This document shows, piece after piece, positions 11,004 through 18,813 of a stretch of DNA of 64,000 bases (within the stretch, counting starts at the first letter, position 1; the number at the start of each line of letters is the position of its first letter). The translations under genes and the position numbers were made by a program. The stretch lies in the NCBI GenBank assembly GCA_026003355.1, contig BPHC01000001.1, positions 62,001-126,000 on the forward strand, in the 5' to 3' direction. Origin of the DNA: Cyclobacteriaceae bacterium (GTDB taxonomy: Bacteria > Bacteroidota > Bacteroidia > Cytophagales > Cyclobacteriaceae). The notes under the pieces were generated by a model that saw only the letters and a program-made list of their open reading frames with translations, was not told the DNA's origin and ran no database searches.

Positions 11004-11804
11004 TTGAGAACGCGCATTATTTTTTCGCTGAAGAACCGGGGTGCGTACGTGCCCTTCCACCATCAGTTTTTGCTTGCCCAGTTCATCAGGGGCTTGTTGC
11101 TGTTTGGTCCCGACCAGAGCTTTAAAGATTACAGCCGCTTTAATTTTTCGGGATTAAAAGGGCAAACCAAAGTGAGCCGCAAGGGGCTTCATTTCTACTC
11201 TTCAAAGGTAACGCTGGTCTTTTCCTGTGCCGACCCTGCATTCCGCAATTACCTGCTGGGGCAAATATTCGGGCAAAAGGATATTCAGATTGGCAGCCTG
11301 CACCTGGTGCCCGACTCGGTTGAAGATGAACCGCCGGTAACGTTGGGCGAAGAGTCGAGGCTGTTGTGCATATCGCCCGTTGTGCCTGTGCCGGCCGGCT
11401 TTAACGATGACCGCGGCAAGCGCTTTATTAACCCGCAAAGCGATGAGTTTTCTGATTTATTATACGAAAGCACCTTGCAGCGCATGGAAGCATCGGGCCG
11501 TTTCACAGCCGAAGAGCTAACCGCTTTTTACCGGTTTCAGATTGTACCTGATGCCGACTACCTGAACCGCATGCAGGAAATGGGCAAGAAGTACGCCCGC
11601 ATTTACCCGCTGTACGATAATGACGTGAAGTTCGAAGTGCGCGGCTATACCTTTCCGTTTACCCTTTATGCAGCGCCCCAGGTGCAGCAGTTTATTTACG
11701 AAAACGGACTGGGCTACTTTTGTCATAAAGGTTTTGGCATGCTCGATATGGTGCATAACAACCCGGCTTACAAAAACCCCCGGCAGGATGCGGCCTACGC
11801 CTAA
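11004..11804 (+). CDS. cas6: Cas6-like CRISPR endoribonuclease, isolated
   Basis: Cas6 superfamily protein of 266 aa with two ferredoxin-like (RAMP) halves. The N-terminus MRTRIIFSL and VPFHHQFLLAQFIRG match the first strand and helix of the family. SRFNFSGLKG corresponds to the FTFSRL strand, and ENGLGYFCHKGFGML is the C-terminal glycine-rich loop (usual form GLGxxxxxGFG). Cas6 cuts CRISPR precursor RNA into guide RNAs. No other cas gene and no repeat array occurs in the window. By eye I find no histidine in the segment before SRFNFS where many Cas6 enzymes carry the catalytic one; the only N-terminal candidates are the FHHQ pair at residues 18-19. The start is TTG at 11004 because no suitable ATG exists. 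It lies tail to tail with the T9SS plug gene. Confidence 0.82.
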   Translation: MRTRIIFSLKNRGAYVPFHHQFLLAQFIRGLLLFGPDQSFKDYSRFNFSGLKGQTKVSRKGLHFYSSKVTLVFSCADPAFRNYLLGQIFGQKDIQIGSLHLVPDSVEDEPPVTLGEESRLLCISPVVPVPAGFNDDRGKRFINPQSDEFSDLLYESTLQRMEASGRFTAEELTAFYRFQIVPDADYLNRMQEMGKKYARIYPLYDNDVKFEVRGYTFPFTLYAAPQVQQFIYENGLGYFCHKGFGMLDMVHNNPAYKNPRQDAAYA

Positions 11805-13096
11805 CGATCGGGGTGGTTTACCTCAACCCGGTAATAGCCTATAAGCAGGTCGGCCGGCGGCTGAAAAGGGCGATAGTACACAAAAATTTCGTACAGGTTT
11901 TCGGCTTCGTAGTGGTTTCCCTCAAACCGGTTAACCACCCCCTGACTGTTTTTTACAACGTATTGATAATTATACCAACCCTGGCGCAGCAGCACGTCGG
12001 CAGTATAGGCGCCAATAGCCGGGTTATACACCATGATCGAAGATTCGTCAAGTCGCCAGTTGGTGAAGGCGCCCGACAGGTACACGCTGTCCTGCAGCCG
12101 GGGCGACTGCAGGGTAAAGTGCACCTGTACATACTGGGCCGAGTGGGGCTGCGGGTTATCGAGGTTGGCCAGCACATACTGCCCGTTCAGGTCGGGGTAT
12201 CGTGCATAACGCTGTCCTTCGCGGGTTTTATCTGTAACCAGATACACGCGCTGCGGGCTAAGGCTCCGGTCAACGCGGGATACGTTAACGCCCGGATTGA
12301 GGAGGGATCGCAAATCGAAAAACCGGAATTCATTACCGGCAGGATACAGGTTTTCGGAAGTGAAGAAGCGGAAATCCAGCTCACGCTGGTGCTCACGGAT
12401 AAAGGTGGGCTTCAGGCCCTGAGCCAGGTTGTCCCATCGCTGGTTTTGCCGCACGGTTACGTGTATGCTTTCTGCGGGGTTTATAATTTCAGTCCGGGCA
12501 TAGTTAATGGTAAAATTCAGTTGCTGGTTCAGTTCGGCAGTTGTTCCGGAAGTCAGGGGGTTATCGTGCATCATAAAATGCACGCGGCTATCGTATACCA
12601 TAAACCGGCGCGTAAGCAACACATCATCAGGATTATTGTTGCGATAAACTACGGCCACATAATTGCCCGGCAGTTTTACTGCCGGCAAGTTAACGCGGTA
12701 GTGCACATATGGAATTTGCGTGTCGATGGAATAGGCAAAATCGTTTACCGGAAAAGCGTTGAACTCCTGAAGGAAGTCCAGATCAGACAGTGATGATTTA
12801 CGCCAGTTGTAGTTGCAATGCAGCAGTTTGAGGGCAATCGTTTCGCGGATGGTGTCCAGCAAATCGAATTCAATCACCAGTTGCTGGTTATTGAGCGGTG
12901 CCACGGCCGGGTTTAATTCAGGCAGGGGCATGGATCCGTTGGCCGCGTAAAGCCTTACGGATTTGACGGTGTTGTGGTAAGCGCGGTCGGTTGTTTCAAT
13001 TTCAACTGCCTGTTTTGGACCGGAGGCATACTGTACCGGCACGCAGGCTGGGCAGCACAGCAGCAGCAAATACAGGGTACGCTTTAAACAGGGCAT
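11801..13096 (-). CDS. Type IX secretion plug protein (DUF5103)
   Basis: DUF5103 protein, the family renamed T9SS plug after it was found closing the SprA translocon in Flavobacterium johnsoniae. I chose the ATG at 13096, which gives a lipoprotein-like signal (MPCLKRTLYLLLLCC) and 431 aa; the ATG at 13123 would add nine residues. The chain has the family pattern: an N-terminal beta domain (VKSVRLYAANG, LVIEFDLL, LHCNYNW), a middle region with YVAVVYRNNN and RRFMVYD, and a C-terminal Ig-like domain with LSGAFTNW. It should sit at the outer membrane. It fits functionally with the T9SS-exported adhesin at the left end, although the genes are not linked in an operon. Confidence 0.82.
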   Translation of the reverse strand: MPCLKRTLYLLLLCCPACVPVQYASGPKQAVEIETTDRAYHNTVKSVRLYAANGSMPLPELNPAVAPLNNQQLVIEFDLLDTIRETIALKLLHCNYNWRKSSLSDLDFLQEFNAFPVNDFAYSIDTQIPYVHYRVNLPAVKLPGNYVAVVYRNNNPDDVLLTRRFMVYDSRVHFMMHDNPLTSGTTAELNQQLNFTINYARTEIINPAESIHVTVRQNQRWDNLAQGLKPTFIREHQRELDFRFFTSENLYPAGNEFRFFDLRSLLNPGVNVSRVDRSLSPQRVYLVTDKTREGQRYARYPDLNGQYVLANLDNPQPHSAQYVQVHFTLQSPRLQDSVYLSGAFTNWRLDESSIMVYNPAIGAYTADVLLRQGWYNYQYVVKNSQGVVNRFEGNHYEAENLYEIFVYYRPFQPPADLLIGYYRVEVNHPDR

Positions 13097-13249
13097 GTGA
13101 GCAAGTAAAAAATAAAAAAGCATTTAAAAAATGCCCGGAGCCGGCAACATCGGTGCCAAACGGGTAACCTGCGGCATGGCGACCCAGGTATGGGCCTTCT
13201 GTTTTCAATTTTTTTCTTAATTTGGTTTTACCAATTCATCGTTCAGGGT

Positions 13250-13462
13250 ATGGTTGTAAGGTATTCTATCGGTTTGTTAATTACAGTAATAACCCAACTT
13301 TCATACAGCCAGCATGTAAAGCACGATTCTTTGTATAACTGCTTAATGGCAAGTATTGATTCTGTTCAGGCTGAATGTACTACACAGCTCCACAAATTAA
13401 AGGCAAAATATGATTCGGCACTTTTGATATATGGAAAGTTAACCCAAACAACCCAACCGGCT
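13250..13462 (+). pseudogene. Truncated secreted hypothetical ORF
   Basis: The ATG at 13250 opens a short reading frame with a signal peptide (MVVRYSIGLLITVITQLSYS) followed by about 45 polar residues (SIDSVQAECTTQLHKL). At about 13,463 it runs into the antisense strand of the IS256 remnant, and the residues beyond (to the stop at 13525) are non-homologous read-through. I infer that it is the N-terminal stump of a periplasmic or secreted protein broken by the insertion element. An earlier start at 13190 is possible but would add a second hydrophobic stretch. I do not recognise the family. Confidence 0.45.
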
Positions 13463-13770
13463 GCGTTTGGGCACCAGGACAGGTTCAAAGGTGCTGTTAC
13501 GATCGCGAGATACTTCAATCTGTAGTTCCCCTCGCTTGCTCTTGATGGTCTTGCGAGATTTTCCGTTAGTGAGTTCCCCGAATTGATTCCTTCCGGGGAA
13601 CGCTTGGCATAGCCTAAATGACCGTCCAGTTCTCCCTCCAGCATTTGCTCCATGCCTTTGGCGAAAAGTTCATCGATAAAGCCGTTGAGGTCTTTCGAAT
13701 TCTTAAATTGCTTGAGAAACTCAGGGGTGAGTATCTCTTTACGCAGAGGATGTTGTTCTTGATTTTCCAT
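13463..13770 (-). mobile_element. IS256-family transposase remnant (N-terminal third)
   Basis: The reading frame starts MENQEQHPLRKEILTP and continues GMEQMLEGELDGHLGYAKR, the well-conserved N-terminus of IS256/MULE-type transposases. It then loses frame near 13,565-13,575 by a one-base deletion and continues in the next frame as NGKSRKTIKSKRGELQIE and FEPVLVPKR. Homology ends at about 13,463; the DDE catalytic domain and the rest of the element are absent. The start codon is 22 bp beyond the ABC-F stop codon. I could not define terminal inverted repeats or a target duplication. Confidence 0.85.
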
Positions 13771-13791
13771 GGTAACTGCGTAAAGAACCGA

Positions 13792-15678
13792 TCAGCTGTT
13801 GGTCTTATCCTGCAACCCAACCACCTCTTCCCACTCCTTCATCCATCTGTTTAGCTCTTCTTCGGTTTCGGCATAACGTTGCTGTAGCGCGCTTAGCTTT
13901 TCGAAGTTGGCGTAAACTTCTGGTTGGGCCAGTTCGGCTTCAAGTTCAGCTTTAAGCTGCTCAAGGCGTTCTATTTTTTCCTCAATGCAGGCCAGCTTGT
14001 TTTTGTTGCTGCTTTTGAATGGCCGGTTTGCTTTTGCATCTTCTTTGGGCTTGGGCGGGTCGGGTACAGGTGCTGATATTTTATGCTGCTCATTAACCCA
14101 GTACTGGTATTCTTCAAAGGTTCCGGGGTACTCTTTTATTTTAAAATCTTCAATATACCAGATTTTATTGGCCACCTGGCTGATAAAGTGGCGGTTGTGC
14201 GATACCACCACAAAAGTACCGGCATACTGTTGCAGTGCCTGTATTAATATGTTTTCAGAAATAAAATCCAGGTGGTTGGTGGGCTCGTCCAGCAGCAAAA
14301 AGTTGGCTTCTGAAATAAGGGTTTTGGCCAGCGCCACCCGCGATTTTTCTCCCCCCGAAAGTACCTTTATTTTTTTGAAGTGATCTTCGTCCGAAAAGAG
14401 GAAGCAGCCCAGCACGTTGCGCAGTTGTTGTTCAGTTTTTCCGGTGCCGGCCTGTTTAAGCTCTTCCAGCAGGTCGTTTTCCAGATTCAGGGCTTCAATC
14501 TGGTGTTGGGCATAAAACCCTGTTATAACGTTATAGCCCATTGTTTTTTCTCCTTCAAAGGGCTCGGTACCGGCCAGTATGCGCAGCAGAGTAGATTTAC
14601 CACGGCCATTTGCGCCAATCAGTGCAATTTTGTCACCGCGTTTTATTTCGGCCGATGCCTGGTCTAAAATCTTTACCGGCCCGTAGCGTTTCGACAGGAT
14701 GTTAAGGGTGGCGATGACCTTTCCGGGTTGCTGGCTAAAGTGAAAACGAAATTTTATTTCGGCTGCATCGCTTACCACTTCTTCAATGCGCTCCATGCGT
14801 TCCAGCGCCTTTTCTTTCGATTTTACCTGCCTGGCCTTGCTGGCCTTTGCCCGAAAGCGTTCTATGAACCGTTCGGTTTGCCGTATTTTAGCCTGCTGGT
14901 TTTCGTAGGCATTCTGCTGTATTTCTTCCCGCAATGCTTTTTCCTTAAGGTAAAAGCTGTAATTGCCTTCGTAGGTAACAAGTTGCTGCTGCGTTACTTC
15001 CACGGTTTTGCGGGTAACGTTATCCAGAAATCTGCGGTCGTGCGAAACCACAATAACGGCACCCGGGTAGTTTTTTAGGTACTGCTCTACCCACTCAATA
15101 GAGGGCAGATCCAGGTGGTTGGTAGGTTCGTCAAGCATAAGCAGGGCGGGCTTTTCCAGCAGCAGGCGGGCCAGCATAACGCGCATGCGCCAGCCGCCGG
15201 AAAATTCATTCAGAGGTCGGTGCAGGTCGGCAGTGGTAAATCCTATCCCCTCCAGAACTTCTTCGGCTTTTGCCTGAAGGCTATACCCTCCGGCCTGTTC
15301 GTATTGTTCCTGCAGTTGCGACAGGCGCATCACTTTTTCTTCATGGTATTCTTTATCCAGTTCGGCAATGAGGTTTTCAATTTCGCGCTCCATGTCGGTA
15401 ACTTCGCGAAAAGCACCCATTGCCACGGTGAGAATGGAATCGCCCGACTGGTACGAGAGCTGGTCCTGGTTCAGAAAGCCAACGCTGCAGTTTTTTGCCT
15501 TGTTAATGGTGCCGCTGTCGGGCTTTAAATCGCCATTAATGAGTTTTAGCAGTGTAGATTTACCCCTTCCGTTTAGCCCGATGAGGCCTATCTTATCATC
15601 GGGCCGTATAAACAGGTTGGCGTTTTCGTACAATGCCCTGCCGCCAATGTAGTAGGAGAGGTTGCTTATGGAAATCAT
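13792..15678 (-). CDS. ABC-F family ATPase
   Basis: Soluble ABC-F protein (628 aa) with two ABC cassettes and no membrane domain; such proteins act on ribosomes as translation or antibiotic-protection factors. The first cassette has Walker A GLNGRGKST, signature FSGGWRMRVMLA and Walker B LLMLDEPTNHLD. A charged linker follows (FRAKASKARQVKSKEKALER). The second cassette has GANGRGKST, LSGGEKSRVALA and LLLDEPTNHLD. The C-terminus is a Lys/Glu-rich coiled coil (IEERIERLEQL-like). I chose the start MISISNLSYYIGG at 15678; the open frame extends 38 codons further upstream, but that part has no family similarity and would overlap the divergent sugar dehydrogenase gene. The best guess is a housekeeping Uup/YheS-like protein rather than a resistance determinant. 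Confidence 0.9.
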   Translation of the reverse strand: MISISNLSYYIGGRALYENANLFIRPDDKIGLIGLNGRGKSTLLKLINGDLKPDSGTINKAKNCSVGFLNQDQLSYQSGDSILTVAMGAFREVTDMEREIENLIAELDKEYHEEKVMRLSQLQEQYEQAGGYSLQAKAEEVLEGIGFTTADLHRPLNEFSGGWRMRVMLARLLLEKPALLMLDEPTNHLDLPSIEWVEQYLKNYPGAVIVVSHDRRFLDNVTRKTVEVTQQQLVTYEGNYSFYLKEKALREEIQQNAYENQQAKIRQTERFIERFRAKASKARQVKSKEKALERMERIEEVVSDAAEIKFRFHFSQQPGKVIATLNILSKRYGPVKILDQASAEIKRGDKIALIGANGRGKSTLLRILAGTEPFEGEKTMGYNVITGFYAQHQIEALNLENDLLEELKQAGTGKTEQQLRNVLGCFLFSDEDHFKKIKVLSGGEKSRVALAKTLISEANFLLLDEPTNHLDFISENILIQALQQYAGTFVVVSHNRHFISQVANKIWYIEDFKIKEYPGTFEEYQYWVNEQHKISAPVPDPPKPKEDAKANRPFKSSNKNKLACIEEKIERLEQLKAELEAELAQPEVYANFEKLSALQQRYAETEEELNRWMKEWEEVVGLQDKTNS

Positions 15679-15782
15679 GGGCGCAAAGATACACATCTGG
15701 CGGTAAGCCCCTGGCCGGCCGTTCGTCAACCTGTTCTTTAAAAAGCCTGATGAATGTGCTACCTTTCCGGAAAACAGAAAAC

Positions 15783-16977
15783 ATGAATCCAAATTATGTC
15801 ATAGGAGTATTTGCACTTTTTTTGCTGATGTGCACCTCCAGGCAGGCCGGCACCGAAACCGCATCAACGGTTTTGCCCGACAGTACAGGGCTTGCAGCCG
15901 ATGGCAGCCTTCCGGCCATTACCGAAGCATCGAAGAACCTTCCGCTCGACAGAATAAACTTACCGCCCGGATTTACCATTGAAGTGTATGCCGAGGTAGA
16001 TAATGCCCGCTCGCTTGCCTTATCACCTTCAGGAACGTTATTCGTTGGCAACCGGAACGGAGACAAGGTGTATGCCTTACGCGATGAAGACCGCGACAAC
16101 CGCGCGGATAAAAAGTGGATAATTGCCAGCGGACTGAATATGCCCAATGGCGTGGCTTTTAAAGATGGTGATTTGTTTGTATCCGAGGTAAACAGAGTGT
16201 GGCGTTTTAAAAATATAGAAGCCAGCCTGGGTAAGTCCACCCCGGCCCGAGCTGGTAACCGATGCCTACCCGGATAAAACGCATCATGGATGGAAATATA
16301 TTGCCTTCGGGCCGGATGGCAAGTTGTACATACCCGTTGGTGCGCCCTGCAACATCTGCGAGTCGGATGAAATTTTCGCCACTATTACCCGAATAAACCC
16401 CGATGGTACAGGGCGCGAAATCGTGGCCCGGGGTGTGCGCAACACGGTAGGGTTTACCTGGCATCCGGTAACCGGGCAACTGTGGTTTACCGATAACGGC
16501 CGCGACATGATGGGCGATGACCTGCCGCCCTGCGAGTTAAACGTTGCTCCGCGCGAAGGGCTTCACTTTGGCTATCCCTACTGCCACGGAGGCTCAATTA
16601 AAGACCCGGAGTTTGGACATAAGCGATCGTGCAGGGAATTTGTACCTCCCGTTCAGAACCTGGGACCCCACGTAGCCCCGCTGGGATTAAAATTCTACAC
16701 CGGCACCATGTTTCCGGATGAATACCGGAATCAGATTTTCATTGCTGAACACGGCTCCTGGAACCGCTCGAAAAAAATTGGATACCGCGTTACCCTGGTG
16801 CGGATTGACGACCGCAACCGATCGTTGGGCTATGAAGTGTTTGCCAGCGGCTGGCTGGACGATGCCACCCAGAAAGTGTGGGGCAGGCCGGTAGATGTTT
16901 TGGTAATGCCCGATGGATCCCTGCTGGTTTCGGACGACCACGCCAATGTAATTTACCGCATTAGTTACAGGCCATAG
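15783..16977 (+). CDS. PQQ-type sugar dehydrogenase-like lipoprotein, frameshifted
   Basis: Six-bladed beta-propeller of the soluble glucose/sorbosone dehydrogenase family, probably periplasmic or outer-membrane-anchored: the N-terminus MNPNYVIGVFALFLLMC ends in a lipobox Cys. Family segments are LPPGFTIEVYAEV, VGNRNGDKVYAL, HHGWKYIAFGPDGKLYIP, RGVRNTVGFTWHP, LWFTDNGRD and HGSWNRS. Frame is lost between 16,236 and 16,248: one extra C, in CCCC (16240-16243) or CCC (16246-16248), puts ELVTDAYPDKTHHG in the next frame. No sequence is missing, so the gene is probably intact in the organism. It ends 8 bp before lgt. Typical family substrates are aldose sugars; the specific substrate is unknown. 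Confidence 0.88.
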
Positions 16978-16985
16978 TTGTCGCT

Positions 16986-17768
16986 ATGCATCCGGTATTG
17001 TTCAGGGCCGGTGAAGTAACCATTTATTCGTATGGCTTTTTTATTGCGCTGGGATCGCTGGCAGGTATGGCATGGCTGTATTACAAGGGCAGAAAAGAAG
17101 CAGGTATTACCCTGGAACAGACCAACAACCTGTTTTTGATTTTGTTTGCTGCTGCCTTTATAGGCGGCAAGCTGTTTTTATTTTTTGAGCGGCCGGCTTG
17201 GTATTTTCAACACCCGGTTAAATTGTTGGGTGGCAGTGGCTTTGTATTTTACGGTTCCATGCTGCTGGCCATTCCGGTCATGCTTTGGTTTTTTAAAAAG
17301 AACAAACTTCCTTCTTACCGCATGCTGGACGTAATGGCCGGAGTAACCTGCCTGGTGCATATGTTTGGGCGTATAGGTTGTTTCATGGCCGGATGCTGCT
17401 ACGGTCTGCCTTCGTCGGGTTTTTTTACGGTAACCTTTACCCATGCGGCCTGCCAGGCCAGACCGCTCCATACCCCGCTGTTTCCTTCGCAGCTTGCCGA
17501 GGCGGCATACATCGGCATGGTGTTTTTGCTGCTGCTGGCAGTGTATAACAAAAGGTCCTTCTTCGGACAGGTATTTTTGGTGTATCTGGCTCTTTATGCC
17601 GCCGGACGTTTTGTACTGGAGTATTTCCGGGGCGATGAGGAAAGAGGCTTTTTATGGCACAATTACCTGTCGAATGCCCAATTTGTGTCGTTGTTACTTG
17701 TTGCAGTTGTGGTTTACCTGTATCCGAAATGGAAAAGAAAAAATGCGGTGCATTCCTTTTCTCAATGA
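16986..17768 (+). CDS. lgt: Prolipoprotein diacylglyceryl transferase
   Basis: Inner-membrane enzyme that transfers diacylglycerol from phosphatidylglycerol to the lipobox Cys of prolipoproteins, the first step of lipoprotein maturation. It has about seven membrane segments and 260 aa, the usual length. The Lgt signature is HMFGRIGCFMAGCCYG, with the invariant Arg and downstream FPSQL and RFVLEYFRGDE motifs. ATG 16986 starts 8 bp after the sugar dehydrogenase stop, so the two may be co-transcribed. Its 3' end overlaps the convergent MaoC gene by 7 bp. Many lipoproteins in this window (metal binder, LptE, BamE-like) would be its substrates. Confidence 0.96.
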   Translation: MHPVLFRAGEVTIYSYGFFIALGSLAGMAWLYYKGRKEAGITLEQTNNLFLILFAAAFIGGKLFLFFERPAWYFQHPVKLLGGSGFVFYGSMLLAIPVMLWFFKKNKLPSYRMLDVMAGVTCLVHMFGRIGCFMAGCCYGLPSSGFFTVTFTHAACQARPLHTPLFPSQLAEAAYIGMVFLLLLAVYNKRSFFGQVFLVYLALYAAGRFVLEYFRGDEERGFLWHNYLSNAQFVSLLLVAVVVYLYPKWKRKNAVHSFSQ

Positions 17769-18226
17769 AAGTGATACAGAAAAAGAATGGTACCGCTAAA
17801 AGCCGGTTTGGGATTATTGCGTATTTCCATAGTTACGTTCATCTCGGCTTTGGCAATGCCGCGCAGGTTGGTAATATTTTTTAATGCCACACGAAGCCTC
17901 ACCTGGTCGTTTACCTTAACAGCCTGGTTAAACCGCAGATCGGCTATGCCATAGTTTACCAGCATTTTGTAGTTGCGTACTTCGGCAATCTGATCCCATA
18001 GGTACGGAATGAGCGAAAGCGTAAGGTATCCATGCGCAATGGTGGTTCCAAACGGGCTTTCGTTGCGCGCTCTTTCGGGGTTAATATGAATCCACTGAAA
18101 ATCAAGCGTAGATTTGGCAAAAAGGTCTATTTGCTCCTGGGTTACGGTGTGGTAACCCGATACGCCTATCTCTTTGCCGGCATATTGCGCAAACTGGTCA
18201 AAACCGTTAATAATTACCTTGCCCAT
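17762..18226 (-). CDS. MaoC-family (R)-enoyl-CoA hydratase-like protein
   Basis: Single hot-dog domain protein of 154 aa. The hydratase-2 signature is recognisable: Asp and His in LDFQWIHINPERA, the APFG-like SPFGTTIAHGYLTLSL helix, and NYGIADLRFNQAVKVNDQV. Such proteins hydrate trans-2-enoyl-CoA to (R)-3-hydroxyacyl-CoA. It is cytoplasmic and a homodimer in the family. It overlaps the end of lgt tail to tail. The exact acyl chain preference cannot be told. Confidence 0.9.
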   Translation of the reverse strand: MGKVIINGFDQFAQYAGKEIGVSGYHTVTQEQIDLFAKSTLDFQWIHINPERARNESPFGTTIAHGYLTLSLIPYLWDQIAEVRNYKMLVNYGIADLRFNQAVKVNDQVRLRVALKNITNLRGIAKAEMNVTMEIRNNPKPAFSGTILFLYHFH

Positions 18227-18255
18227 GGCTTGTAAATTTAACAGAATATTTGGGT

Positions 18256-18576
18256 TCAGGCTGCCGGCTCCAATTCTTCTTTGCCGGATTCATGACGGCA
18301 GGCAAATGCTGAAAAATCAGACAGGCTGGTAAAAAACCGGATTCTGTACTTCCACAGGTTGCGGGCACCAATCGCCCGTTTGTAGGTTTTCATTGGGGTG
18401 TCTTTGTCAACCCAAATCAGGGTGTGGCCGGTTTGTGCGTTGTTGTCAAAATAGTAGCCGGGCATGTAAGGCAACCCCGATTGCAATAAAGCCTCATTGA
18501 GTTTTTCGGAAAAGCCATTCCTTCCGGTTACGTAAACCGGCACCCAACCGGGTATAAACTTTTTCTTTTTGTTCAT
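18256..18576 (-). CDS. Conserved hypothetical protein (106 aa)
   Basis: Basic small protein with an N-terminal MNKKKKFIPGW start, no signal peptide and no recognisable domain. The mid part (YMPGYYFDNNAQTGHTLIWV) suggests a small alpha/beta fold. The ATG at 18576 follows an AT-rich leader, and the gene lies 29 bp upstream of the MaoC gene on the same strand, so the two could form an operon. I do not recognise the family. Confidence 0.6.
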   Translation of the reverse strand: MNKKKKFIPGWVPVYVTGRNGFSEKLNEALLQSGLPYMPGYYFDNNAQTGHTLIWVDKDTPMKTYKRAIGARNLWKYRIRFFTSLSDFSAFACRHESGKEELEPAA

Positions 18577-18813
18577 AATACCTAAAAAAATTTTCCGGTT
18601 TAATGTTTTTGCGGAATAAACTTGTCCTTTAAGTTCCTAACCGCCTTAATGGCTTGAAAGCAAACATAACAGGCTGGCATTTATACAACGCATTAGTCGC
18701 ATTTTGGTTGCTGGTATTACCCTTTATGGTTTGCATTATGAACAGATATGATATGTGACTATGTGATGACGCCCCATGTTCACAGATTCGTTTAGTTTTG
18801 TTGGTCGAGCAAC

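Noticed and set aside
11813-12793. 326-codon open frame on the plus strand opposite the T9SS plug gene
   Set aside because: Low-complexity hydrophobic translation fully antisense to a clear gene, without family similarity.
18577-18813. Hidden gene or RNA upstream of hrpB
   Set aside because: 237 bp with only short frames; no hairpin-T tract, tRNA or riboswitch-like pattern seen.
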